NCBI GenBank assembly: GCA_036554605.1
Contig: DATBMY010000009.1
Span: 1-13,531 of the forward strand
Reading direction: 5' to 3'
DNA: 13,531 bases
DNA from: DATBMY01 sp036554605
GTDB taxonomy: Bacteria; Acidobacteriota; Blastocatellia; UBA7656
Shown: positions 1 to 7,073 of the stretch, one piece after another
Layout: each line of letters opens with the position of its first letter
Position numbering within the stretch: position 1 is the first letter of the stretch
Notes under the pieces: generated by a model
What the model was told of the DNA's origin: nothing
The model's input: the letters and a program-made list of their open reading frames with translations, nothing else
Database searches by the model: none
Translations under genes and position numbers: made by a program

Positions 1-192
1 GTCGCCCGCGACGCTTGCGGCGTGGCCTCCCGCCTCGCGTATGCTGGCGACGGTCTGTTCGGCGGGCGCGGGGTCAATATCGCTTACGATGACGCGCGCG
101 CCGTGACTCGCGAACAACTCGGCCGCGGCCCGGCCTATCCCGCGGCCCGCGCCCGTGATGATGGCGACTCTTCCTTCAAGCAGTCCTTCCAC
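1..192 (-). CDS. SDR-family NAD(P)-dependent oxidoreductase, N-terminal part
   Basis: This is a short-chain dehydrogenase/reductase, an NAD(P)H-dependent cytoplasmic oxidoreductase with a Rossmann fold. The substrate cannot be told. Only the first 64 codons are present and the rest lies off the left edge. The cofactor motif TGAGRGIG is seen at residues 13-20, right after the first beta strand (RVAII). Asp38 ends the second strand (RVIVSDID); in classical SDRs an acid here usually favours NAD(H) over NADP(H). The start is a GTG at 190-192, preceded by a strong AGGAGG six bases upstream. A nearby ATG is in another frame. The Ser-Tyr-Lys catalytic residues are outside the window. The gene is divergent from the small secreted-protein gene at 409. 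The family call is firm; the specific role is unknown. Confidence 0.9.
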   Translation of the reverse strand, partial: MEGLLEGRVAIITGAGRGIGRAAAELFASHGARVIVSDIDPAPAEQTVASIREAGGHAASVAGD

Positions 193-408
193 TTCATTCC
201 TCCTGTCGTTCTTTTATCTTATCGCCGAGTCTATCACACCGGGCCGCGCGCACGCGCCCTGTGCGGCATTGGACAGCGCCTGTTCATAAACGAACACCTC
301 GCGGCGGAAAACCGGCTAAAACGGCGGGAAAACGCGCGCCGGGCAGGTGGCTTGCGGATTGCTCTTTACACGGCCCCGTGAGTTTTTTTGATTCAGGAGA
401 AGACGCAA

Positions 409-849
409 ATGTATAAGGCTTATAAGCGGGCTCTGCAAGCGACACTACTGGCAGTCCTCGCGCTGATGCTGGCAAACTTTTCGCACGCCTTCTCGCAAAG
501 CGCGGCCGGTACGGATTTCGCCGTCGAGCTGCCGAAGACGCCGGTCGCAAAGACGTTTAAGGAATTCATCGACACATTCAACACCGGCGATATTGGAAAG
601 ATGCGCCGCTTCCACGAGGACCGCGGCGGCAACCCGGATAATGCCGAACTCGATAAGAAGTTCTACGACCGGAGCGGCGGCCTCAAGGTTCATAGCGTAA
701 AGAACTCTTCCGATTTCGAGATCGAGGCGCTCGTCCAGACCAAGAAAGACGGCGCATGGCTCAGCTTCAAGATGATCGTCGACGAGCAGCAGCCCTCGGC
801 CGTCCAGACCATCGACGTGCAGGTCGCCACCGCGCCCAAAACTAACTAG
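409..849 (+). CDS. small secreted NTF2-like domain protein (hypothetical)
   Basis: This 146-residue protein has a probable signal peptide: basic MYKAYKR, then a hydrophobic stretch over residues 8-23, with cleavage likely near AFS-QS (about residue 29). The mature part has the pattern of an NTF2/SnoaL-like domain: a helix with FKEFIDTFNTGDIGKMRRFHED (about residues 50-71), then alternating strands, including GLKVHSV and WLSFKMIV. As I recall, similar domains precede beta-lactamase or peptidase domains in acidobacterial proteins, but here the domain stands alone, so no reaction is assigned. The ATG at 409 is chosen because AGGAGA lies eight bases upstream; a TTG at 388 would put that site inside the gene. 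It is probably monocistronic: the divergent SDR gene lies upstream and a hairpin terminator downstream. The fold call is tentative. Confidence 0.75.
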   Translation: MYKAYKRALQATLLAVLALMLANFSHAFSQSAAGTDFAVELPKTPVAKTFKEFIDTFNTGDIGKMRRFHEDRGGNPDNAELDKKFYDRSGGLKVHSVKNSSDFEIEALVQTKKDGAWLSFKMIVDEQQPSAVQTIDVQVATAPKTN

Positions 850-870
850 CCGCCCCGCGCCGGTATAAAT

Positions 871-910
871 AGAACGGGCGACCGCTTTAATTGATGCGGT
901 CGCCCGTTCT
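871..910. terminator. 15-bp perfect inverted repeat between convergent genes
   Basis: The arms at 871-885 and 896-910 are perfectly complementary over 15 bases (AGAACGGGCGACCGC) around a ten-base AT-rich loop. The hairpin lies between the stops of the plus-strand gene ending at 849 and the minus-strand gene ending at 917, so it probably ends transcription from both sides. There is no long T-run on either side, so the termination mechanism is inferred from position and stem strength. Confidence 0.75.
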
Positions 911-916
911 CACCCT

Positions 917-1891
917 TCACTTCGTCTTGAACTTTTCCGCGTAGCCGCTCGCCGCAAGGAACTGGTGAAAATCTTTTATCTGTAGAATATCTTTCACGGC
1001 TTGCTTTTTGTCCGCGGCCCGTTTGTAATAAGCCTCGGCTATCTTGTATCCCATGTAATAGCCAAGGTCGGCGGGCCGGTCTTTCGACTGATCGCCCTGG
1101 TATAGCCAGCGGCTCACGTCATTTGCATCCATCTCTTTTTTGAACTCCTCCCACAGCTCGCGCTCGCGCTCGTTCCCATACCTGTGCAGGTGGTCGTTTA
1201 TGTTTCCGCCGCTCACAAGCTCGGCGATGTAATCGGCGGCGCCTTCATTCATCGAGCGGGCAAGCAGCGTGGCGCTGGCCGCGTACTTTTGCTGATAATG
1301 AATAAGCTCGTGCGCAACTATGTGAGGGACGCCCTCGACGCCCTTTATCACCTGCCTCTCCCAATCATTCATCTCTTCCGTAGGCGTGGTCGCGGTCCTC
1401 GCGTACATCTCCGAGCCGATCAGCAGCGCGTTCGCCGTGAGCGTGCCGCCCGAATTCATCCGGCCTATAAGAAAATATATGTCCGGGAATACAGCCTCGG
1501 GATAAAGCTCTTTGAGCCTCCTGAGATTTACGCGGATGGCCTCTTTCATCGAGTCGATCTTCAAAGTGCTCTGGCGTATTGAAGCATAATACCTGGGGCG
1601 CTTTTCGATTTGATCAACGAGGTTGCAGGAGTTGCCTATGCGCAGGCGCGTAAACTGCTTTAGCCCGTAACTGCCCACCCGCAGATACTCGTCCCTGAAG
1701 ACGATCAGATTATTCTCGGGCCTTGCGCGGTCGTATGCCTTCCAGAATAGATCTATGTCCGATGTTACGATCCTGGCTTCATCGGGGTTTGAGGATACTT
1801 TTCGTTCTTCCGGCTTATCGCTGGCCGCCTGCCCGAATACGGCTGTCGTTAATGTGAGCAACAGCAATAATGTAATAGATGCGCGTCTCAT
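917..1891 (-). CDS. exported DUF2268-like zinc metalloprotease
   Basis: This is a 324-residue predicted exported metallopeptidase. Residues 1-20 form a signal peptide ending AVFG-QA. The zinc motif HELIH is at residues 194-198 (His194, Glu195, His198). The sequence NEGAADY follows, with Glu216 the likely third zinc ligand, as in DUF2268-type gluzincin-like proteases. The segment before it (GTLTANALLIGSEMYA, about 149-164) resembles the strand preceding the active helix in this group. The substrate is unknown and periplasmic action is inferred. A GGAGG lies five bases upstream of the ATG, supporting this start. It is the last gene of the minus-strand cluster, 61 bases after the five-TM gene, so it may be co-transcribed with the permeases or have its own promoter. 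All expected active-site residues are present. Confidence 0.8.
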   Translation of the reverse strand: MRRASITLLLLLTLTTAVFGQAASDKPEERKVSSNPDEARIVTSDIDLFWKAYDRARPENNLIVFRDEYLRVGSYGLKQFTRLRIGNSCNLVDQIEKRPRYYASIRQSTLKIDSMKEAIRVNLRRLKELYPEAVFPDIYFLIGRMNSGGTLTANALLIGSEMYARTATTPTEEMNDWERQVIKGVEGVPHIVAHELIHYQQKYAASATLLARSMNEGAADYIAELVSGGNINDHLHRYGNERERELWEEFKKEMDANDVSRWLYQGDQSKDRPADLGYYMGYKIAEAYYKRAADKKQAVKDILQIKDFHQFLAASGYAEKFKTK

Positions 1892-1952
1892 ATCCGCCTC
1901 CGTGATGATATCGAACGAATCGTTAGTGACAGAGGCGGGCAGGAAGTTGCAT

Positions 1953-2525
1953 TTACTCGATCCCGCTGAATTGCTCGAAACTCTGACCGCTTGCCAGAAA
2001 TATCAGCGACCCGATGAACAGGCCCACGTTGACAACGACGGCGAGGCTTACAATTGCCCAGCCCACCATCCGGCGGGAATGTAGCTGGTATCCGAAGTTG
2101 AAGAAAGCCGGCGCGGCCAGCGGCAGGTTGTGAAGGCCCATCGCCAGGAGCGTGATCGCAAGCCATGCGTTGAGGACCAGCGAGGCCCGGCCGTGTTCGC
2201 CTCCGGCGAAGGGTCCCCGCGCGTGATGGACGAGCCACCAGGAGGGTACAGCCAGGGCAACGCCGATCGCGTAGAAGAGCGCAATAGGGCCTTCCAGCGT
2301 CCCCAGCGCGAGCTTGGCAGTCACGGCCAGCAGGTGACCGAAGGCCATGGTCGCAATCGTCATCCCGAAGAATAGATTCATCGCAGCCAAAACCCAATGC
2401 CTGGCGGGCAAACCCGCATGGCGGCGCCGGTAGAGCAGGATGGTGACGGCCAGAAGGGCCAGGCCCATGGAAACCGGCAGCCATTTGCTTTCGTCCACGA
2501 TGAGCGCGACGAGTTGATCGATCAT
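1953..2525 (-). CDS. five-TM integral membrane protein of unknown function
   Basis: This 190-residue protein has five hydrophobic segments, at about residues 15-32, 44-69, 78-98, 115-136 and 154-177, joined by short loops rich in Arg and His (YRRRHAG, HHARGPF, HSRRM). I do not recognise a family. His63, His100/His101 and His132 lie in or next to membrane segments, but no metal or heme motif is certain. It starts 13 bases after the second permease stops, with only a weak AAGG near the ATG, so it is probably translated in the same operon. Codon use differs from its neighbours: Ile is ATC 7, ATT 3, ATA 1, and Leu is mostly CTG. That suggests a separate origin or different expression. Another minus-strand frame stays open across most of it, but the hydrophobic pattern supports this frame. 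Confidence 0.75.
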   Translation of the reverse strand: MIDQLVALIVDESKWLPVSMGLALLAVTILLYRRRHAGLPARHWVLAAMNLFFGMTIATMAFGHLLAVTAKLALGTLEGPIALFYAIGVALAVPSWWLVHHARGPFAGGEHGRASLVLNAWLAITLLAMGLHNLPLAAPAFFNFGYQLHSRRMVGWAIVSLAVVVNVGLFIGSLIFLASGQSFEQFSGIE

Positions 2526-2538
2526 ACCTTAATCTCGC

Positions 2539-3807
2539 TTATTCGCGCCTGAGGGCGGCTATGGGGTCGAGCCGCGCAGCCTTCACCGCGGGCCATAACC
2601 CAAAGACTATTCCGACAAGCACCGAGCCGAAAAAGCCGAATATGGCCGCCCATAGCGGTATCACCATGTTGAGCGCGGGCACGAGCGACGACACGGTGAT
2701 CGCCATCAGCCAGCCGAAGAAAAGTCCTGCTACTCCGCCCACGCCCGTCAGCGTTACCGCCTCGGTCAGAAACTGCCATATAATGTCGCCGCGTCGCGCC
2801 CCTATCGCTTTGCGTATTCCTATCTCGCGCGTGCGCTCGGTGACAGCAACAAGCATGATATTCATCACGCCGACGCCGCCTACCATGAAAGCTATCGAAG
2901 AGATAATCAGCATCACCCCGAAGACCGCGCCGACTATATCGTCAAAAGTCGACATGAATGAGTCGGGCGTGCCTATCTCGAAATTGTTCTCGCTGAAAAG
3001 CGATACATTCCTGCGACGGCGCAGCACCTGCTCTATGCCTGCCACGCCTTCGGCCACGCGCCCCTCGTACATGCGCACGATGATGAAATGATCGTCGGTC
3101 GTCGGGTACATCTTGCGGAAGGTGTAATAAGGGATAAATATGTCGTTGTCTTCCTGGTTCTCGCTTCCGAACGGGCCGGCCTTCTGTTTCTTTACCGTCC
3201 CGACTACGCGAAACTCCTGGCCGCCGACCGTTATGGTCTTGCCTACGGGGTCCTCGCTCGGAAAGAGCGCCTCGACCACGTTGAAGGCAAGCACGCAGAC
3301 GCTGGCGCGGTGGCGGTTTTCCGGGTCGGTGAAATAGCGCCCCTCGGCCACGGGCACGTTCATTACAAGTTCGGCTACGGGGAAGTTGCCCACGACGCGC
3401 GGCCGGCCCATCACGCGGTCGCGGTAGCGCGCCTCGGGCGGCAACGCCGGTATTTCGCCCGGCATCGGCAGCCCGTAGAGCAATCCCGCATAGACGTACT
3501 CAACCGCCGCGACCTCTTGTTCTATGGCCTGGGCGTCTTCAAGCGTCAGCGGTTTGCGGTTGAGCACTTCTACGGGCGGGCGGCTGGTCATTATAAACGG
3601 GTAGCGCCACACATAGACGTTGCGCGTGCCGAAGCTTTCGGCCTGGTCGAGCACCGACTGGCGGAAGCCGTTGAGTACCGCCGCCATCGCGACGATGACG
3701 ACCACGCCGATGAATACGCCAAGTATCGTAAGCGTCGCGCGGAATTTATGCGCGACCAGCGTCTCCATCGCCAGCTTCGTATTCTCTTTTACGCCGCTCC
3801 AGTTCAT
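2539..3807 (-). CDS. MacB/FtsX-like ABC transporter permease (second of pair)
   Basis: This 422-residue inner-membrane permease is of the MacB/LolCE type, which works by mechanotransmission. TM1 is at about residues 24-46, followed by a large periplasmic core domain (about 47-285). Three C-terminal TM segments follow, at about 291-318, 343-372 and 383-406. The conserved cytoplasmic loop TEREREIGIRK-type motif is present as TERTREIGIRKAIGARRGD (323-341), and the protein ends LDPIAALRRE as the family does. No ATPase is fused or adjacent, so the partner must be encoded elsewhere or be absent. The start MNWSGVKENTKLAM fits the family, but no Shine-Dalgarno sequence precedes it: the intergenic palindromic repeat runs almost to the ATG. 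It follows a paralogous permease and precedes the five-TM gene by 13 bases. The transported substrate cannot be predicted. Confidence 0.9.
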   Translation of the reverse strand: MNWSGVKENTKLAMETLVAHKFRATLTILGVFIGVVVIVAMAAVLNGFRQSVLDQAESFGTRNVYVWRYPFIMTSRPPVEVLNRKPLTLEDAQAIEQEVAAVEYVYAGLLYGLPMPGEIPALPPEARYRDRVMGRPRVVGNFPVAELVMNVPVAEGRYFTDPENRHRASVCVLAFNVVEALFPSEDPVGKTITVGGQEFRVVGTVKKQKAGPFGSENQEDNDIFIPYYTFRKMYPTTDDHFIIVRMYEGRVAEGVAGIEQVLRRRRNVSLFSENNFEIGTPDSFMSTFDDIVGAVFGVMLIISSIAFMVGGVGVMNIMLVAVTERTREIGIRKAIGARRGDIIWQFLTEAVTLTGVGGVAGLFFGWLMAITVSSLVPALNMVIPLWAAIFGFFGSVLVGIVFGLWPAVKAARLDPIAALRRE

Positions 3808-3809
3808 GA

Positions 3810-3942
3810 TCAGGGATCAGAGGCCGGGGCCGGGGGTCAGGGTATCTGCAATCTCAGATCTGAAATTTGAAATCGCAAATATGCTATTTCAAGTTTCAGA
3901 TGCGAGATCTCTGATCCCTGGCCCCCGGCCCCTGACCCCCAG
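3810..3942 (-). repeat. intergenic palindromic repeat, copy A (GGGGTCAG arms, 44-base AT-rich core)
   Basis: The element fills the gap between the two permease genes. Its GC-rich outer arms, at about 3813-3842 and 3911-3940, are imperfect inverted copies built from variants of GGGGTCAG, GGGGCCAG and AGGCCGGG. The core at 3858-3901 is itself an inverted repeat: 3858-3873 pairs with 3886-3901 at 15 of 16 positions. Read on the minus strand, the core matches copy B (6974-7017) at 37 of 44 positions with no gap. The orientation given is that of the match to copy B and of the surrounding operon. There is no ORF in it, so it is a non-autonomous, structure-forming element. Confidence 0.85.
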
Positions 3943-3943
3943 C

Positions 3944-5218
3944 TCATTCCGCTCTTAGCGCCTCTATGGGGTCGAGCCGGCCCGCGCGCCTCGCCGGATA
4001 TATGCCGAAGAACACGCCGATGATTGTCGAAAGCAGTATCGCAAGCACCGGCGCCCACACCGGAAAGGAGGACGGCAGCGGCGTAAATCGCGCCAGCGTC
4101 CACGAGATCGCGTAGGCGAAAGCCACCCCGCCCGCGCCGCCCGCGCAGCATAAGACGATAGACTCGACCAGGAACTGGTTCACAACGTCCTGCTGGCGCG
4201 CGCCCACCGCCTTGCGTATGCCTATCTCTCGCGTGCGCTCGACCACGCTCACAAGCATGATGTTCATTATTACTATGCCGCCGACGACCAGCGAAATGCC
4301 TACAACAAAAAGCGAGACCGAAAAGATTATCCCGGTCAAACTGTTAAACAACTCGTTTACGCCCTCGCTGGTGATCATCCCGAAATCGTCCGTCTCGTGG
4401 TAGCCGAGCTTGTGCTGCGTTCGCATGGCGAGCCGCGCCTGGTCTTGCGCTTGCGCCATCTCGCCTTCTCGCGCCTTGATCGATATATTGACCGTGCGGC
4501 GCGCGCCGTAAATCTTCTGAAAGGTCGAGAGCGGAATCATCACGAAGTTGTCGCGTGAAAATCCGAGCACCGTCCCTTTCTTCTGAGCGACGCCTATGAT
4601 CTGATACCAGTGGTCTTCGACCTGTATGGACTTGCCTACGGGGTCTATGCCGGCAAAGAGCTTCTCGGCGATGTCGTAGCCGACGAAGGTGACAAAGCGC
4701 GAGTGGCGGTCCTCCCAATCCAGAAGCACTCGCCCAAGCTCAACGTCGTAAGGGTCTATTACCAGTATATTCGGGGTGATGCCGCTCATATTGACCTGTT
4801 CGAGGGTCTCTCTGCCGTAGCGGACATTTACGATCTTCTGCGTCTCGACGCCTATCTGCTCGCAGGAGTTACAGAATCGGCGTATGACTTCGGCGTCATC
4901 GCTATGCACCTCCGGGTTTCGCCGGACCATATCGTATATGTCGTCGAGGTTGGTGCTGATTGGATACTGCGTGATGACGAAGGTGTTAGGCCCGAAGTTC
5001 GACACCTTCTGTTTCCAGTAAATGTCGAGCCCCTGGATTATAGAGATGACCGCTATTATAGAGGTTATGCCTATGATGATTCCGAGCAGCGTCAGAAAAG
5101 AGCGGAGCTTGTTTGCGCGCAGCGAATCGAGCGCTACACCTAAATAATCGGCAAATCGAGCGCGCCGTGACGCCTCTACGGTTGCCGACGAGTTGCGGGG
5201 CCCACCGGTCTTCTCCAT
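3944..5218 (-). CDS. MacB/FtsX-like ABC transporter permease (first of pair)
   Basis: This 424-residue permease has the same architecture as its downstream neighbour. TM1 is at about 41-62 (LRSFLTLLGIIIG), then a periplasmic core domain (about 63-290), and three TM segments at about 294-321, 347-371 and 386-408. The coupling-loop motif ERTREIGIRKAVGAR is at 327-341 and the end is LDPIEALRAE. The periplasmic domain carries a CxxC pair (Cys116, Cys119), absent at the matching site of the second permease. No ATP-binding gene is next to it. The ATG at 5218 is chosen over a TTG at 5263 for two reasons: AGAGG lies a few bases upstream of the ATG, and the TTG is itself the -35 box of a good promoter, so it would not be in the mRNA. 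It is the first gene of the minus-strand cluster. Substrate is unknown. Confidence 0.92.
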   Translation of the reverse strand: MEKTGGPRNSSATVEASRRARFADYLGVALDSLRANKLRSFLTLLGIIIGITSIIAVISIIQGLDIYWKQKVSNFGPNTFVITQYPISTNLDDIYDMVRRNPEVHSDDAEVIRRFCNSCEQIGVETQKIVNVRYGRETLEQVNMSGITPNILVIDPYDVELGRVLLDWEDRHSRFVTFVGYDIAEKLFAGIDPVGKSIQVEDHWYQIIGVAQKKGTVLGFSRDNFVMIPLSTFQKIYGARRTVNISIKAREGEMAQAQDQARLAMRTQHKLGYHETDDFGMITSEGVNELFNSLTGIIFSVSLFVVGISLVVGGIVIMNIMLVSVVERTREIGIRKAVGARQQDVVNQFLVESIVLCCAGGAGGVAFAYAISWTLARFTPLPSSFPVWAPVLAILLSTIIGVFFGIYPARRAGRLDPIEALRAE

Positions 5219-5234
5219 ACAACCTCTAAAGGCA

Positions 5235-5263
5235 GTTATAACCGAGCCGTCTGTCCCGGTCAA
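5235..5263 (-). promoter_or_regulatory. sigma70-type promoter of the permease operon
   Basis: On the minus strand TTGACC (5263-5258) is followed by a 17-base spacer and TATAAC (5240-5235). Each box differs from consensus at one position, with optimal spacing. Transcription would start near 5228, leaving a short leader with AGAGG before the ATG at 5218. The promoter excludes the longer TTG start. Confidence 0.7.
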
Positions 5264-5349
5264 TCAAACTGCCCGCGCGCCGCCTTTACAATGCGGCCCG
5301 GTTTGTGCCATTTTAGCGGACACCCGAAAATCTATACGCGCAGCCACCC

Positions 5350-5355
5350 GGAGGG
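5350..5355 (+). promoter_or_regulatory. ribosome binding site fixing the GTG start of ligase 1
   Basis: GGAGGG lies six bases before the GTG at 5362. No ATG or other start nearby has a comparable site, so the GTG is the likely start. Confidence 0.75.
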
Positions 5356-5361
5356 ATCACT

Positions 5362-6921
5362 GTGAGTATCGTAGAAGGTCTCAAAAAGAACGCCGCGGCG
5401 AATCCTTCAAAAGAGGCGATTGTATGCGGCACGGCGCGCTTTAATTTCAAGGAGCTTGACGAGCGGGTCAACCGCCTTTCGAGCGCGCTTGCCCGGCTCG
5501 GCGTCAAGCCCGGCGACCGCGTGGCGGTGCTCGCCTTAAACTGCCACCGCTTCTACGAACTGTACTACGCCGTCCCGCAAATCGGCGCGGCGATAGTCCC
5601 GGTGAACTTTCGCATCCCGCCTCCGGAGGTCCGCTACATCGTCGATCATTCGGAGGCCGTCGCCGTCTTCACCGATGCCGCGCTCGCGCCCGTAATCGAG
5701 GCCGTGCGGGCGGGGCTTGAAACGGCCCGCCATTTCATCTCAATCGCGGATGAGCCTTCGGAGGGCTTTATCGCTTACGAGGAGCTGCTCGCGTCGGGGT
5801 CGGCCGATTTCTACGCGCCGCGGGTCGAGGATGGAGAGCTTCTGGGGCTCTTTTACACATCCGGCACGACAGCCGAGCCTAAAGGCGTGATGCTCACGCA
5901 CCGGAACATGATCGCCAACAACATGCACTCGGACACGGTATTCGATCACCTTCCGGACGAGATATTTCTGCACGCCGCGCCCATGTTTCACCTCGCGGAC
6001 GGCGCGGCCGTCTTCGCCAACACAACGCGGGGGGCCGCTCAGGTATTCATTCCGCGCTTCGAGCCGAAAGCAGTGCTTGAGACAATCGAGCGCGAGCGCG
6101 TGACCGGGACGGTGCTTGTGCCGACCATGATCAACTTTCTCTTGCAGGCGCCGGATCTCGATTCTCACGACCTCTCGTCGCTCAGGCAGATAAGCTATGG
6201 CGCTTCGCCCATCGCGCCCGACCTGCTGCGCCGCGCTATGAAGGCGTTCGGCTGCCGCTTCGCGCAAGGGTACGGGCTCACCGAAGCATCGCCGCTGCTG
6301 ACGGTCCTCAGACCCGAAGATCACGCTTTCGAGGACGAAAAGGGCGAGCGCCGCCTCGCGTCATGCGGCAAGGCGGTGCCCGGCGTCGAGGTCCGCGTAG
6401 TAGATATTGACGGGCGCGACGTGCGCCCGGGTGATGTGGGCGAGATAATCGCGCGCGGGCCGAATATAATGCTAGGCTACTGGAAGCGGCCCGAAGATAC
6501 GTCGAGCGCGATTGTCGATGGCTGGCTGCGCACGGGCGATCTGGCGACCGTCGACGAAGACGGGTACATATATCTTGTCGATCGCAAGAAAGACATGATA
6601 GTCACGGGCGGCGAGAACGTCTTTTCGACCGAGGTTGAGGCAGTACTTTACGCGCATCCTTCGATCAAAGAGGCGGCCGTTATCGCGATCCCCGACCCGG
6701 ACTGGGGCGAAGCCGTGCATGCGTGCGTCGCGCTGCGCGACGGTTGCACGGTCGACGCCGAAGAGTTGATAGAATTTTGCCGCGGGCGGCTCGCCAGTTA
6801 CAAGGTGCCCCGCTCGGTCGAGATGATCGAAGGCGAGCTGCCAAAAGGCGGGACCGGAAAGATACTCAAGAAGCAGCTTCGCGAACGCTACTGGCAAGAC
6901 CACGCGCGGCGCATAAGCTAA
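5362..6921 (+). CDS. AMP-forming acyl-CoA synthetase / ligase 1
   Basis: This 519-residue ANL-superfamily enzyme activates a carboxylic acid, probably a fatty acid, with ATP to an acyl-adenylate and then to acyl-CoA. The phosphate-binding loop YTSGTTAEPKG is at residues 165-175, and GYGLTEASP at 303-311. TGD with the ribose-binding Asp393 is followed by DRKKD (407-411) with the hinge region, GGEN is at 416-419, and KGGTGKILKK carries the catalytic Lys500. Length and all core motifs are complete. The substrate-pocket stretch FHLADGAAVFAN (209-220) differs from ligase 2 (FHVNGWGTPH), so the two paralogs probably use different acyl chains. The start is GTG with GGAGGG six bases upstream. It is divergent from the permease operon (143-base gap) and followed in tandem by ligase 2 after repeat copy B. 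The exact substrate is not predictable here. Confidence 0.93.
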   Translation: MSIVEGLKKNAAANPSKEAIVCGTARFNFKELDERVNRLSSALARLGVKPGDRVAVLALNCHRFYELYYAVPQIGAAIVPVNFRIPPPEVRYIVDHSEAVAVFTDAALAPVIEAVRAGLETARHFISIADEPSEGFIAYEELLASGSADFYAPRVEDGELLGLFYTSGTTAEPKGVMLTHRNMIANNMHSDTVFDHLPDEIFLHAAPMFHLADGAAVFANTTRGAAQVFIPRFEPKAVLETIERERVTGTVLVPTMINFLLQAPDLDSHDLSSLRQISYGASPIAPDLLRRAMKAFGCRFAQGYGLTEASPLLTVLRPEDHAFEDEKGERRLASCGKAVPGVEVRVVDIDGRDVRPGDVGEIIARGPNIMLGYWKRPEDTSSAIVDGWLRTGDLATVDEDGYIYLVDRKKDMIVTGGENVFSTEVEAVLYAHPSIKEAAVIAIPDPDWGEAVHACVALRDGCTVDAEELIEFCRGRLASYKVPRSVEMIEGELPKGGTGKILKKQLRERYWQDHARRIS

Positions 6922-6924
6922 CAG

Positions 6925-7050
6925 AGGGGGCAGGGGCCAGAGGCCGGGGGTCAGGGATTGCTTGTAAGATAGTATCTGAGATTTGAAATAGCAAATTTGA
7001 GATATGAGATTTCAGATGCCCTGACCTCCGGCCTCTGGCCCCCGATCCCT
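6925..7050 (+). repeat. intergenic palindromic repeat, copy B (GGGGCCAG arms, 44-base AT-rich core)
   Basis: The element begins a few bases after the stop of ligase 1 and ends about 24 bases before ligase 2. The outer arms 6933-6956 and 7019-7042 are inverted copies matching at 23 of 24 positions. The AT-rich core is at 6974-7017. Its 16-base ends are complementary at 12 positions plus two wobble pairs. The core matches copy A (minus strand of 3858-3901) at 37 of 44 positions, the same length without gaps. Orientation relative to transcription is the same in both copies. Here ligase 2 keeps its own Shine-Dalgarno outside the element. Confidence 0.85.
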
Positions 7051-7073
7051 ATTCCCAAACCGGAGATTTATAC

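Noticed and set aside
1914..1924. AACGA-A-TCGTT dyad upstream of the metalloprotease as an operator
   Set aside because: Five-base arms are too short to separate from chance and no regulator is nearby.
1888..2484. Alternative 198-residue minus-strand frame over the five-TM gene
   Set aside because: Its product is Pro/Arg/Gly-rich with no membrane or domain pattern, as expected for a shadow frame in GC-rich DNA.
3088..3870. 260-residue plus-strand frame antisense to the second permease
   Set aside because: It lies opposite a complete, motif-bearing permease and its His/Arg/Tyr-rich product resembles no protein family.
5216..5263. Longer form of the first permease starting at TTG 5263
   Set aside because: That TTG is the -35 box of a near-consensus promoter, so it would not be transcribed; the ATG at 5218 has AGAGG upstream and a normal family N-terminus.
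5285..5314. Promoter TTTACA with CATTTT for ligase 1
   Set aside because: The -10 box matches at only three positions, so it is too weak to annotate, although a promoter must exist in this gap.
3810..7050. CRISPR array made from the A and B repeats
   Set aside because: Only two diverged copies more than 3 kb apart, with no spacers or cas genes.
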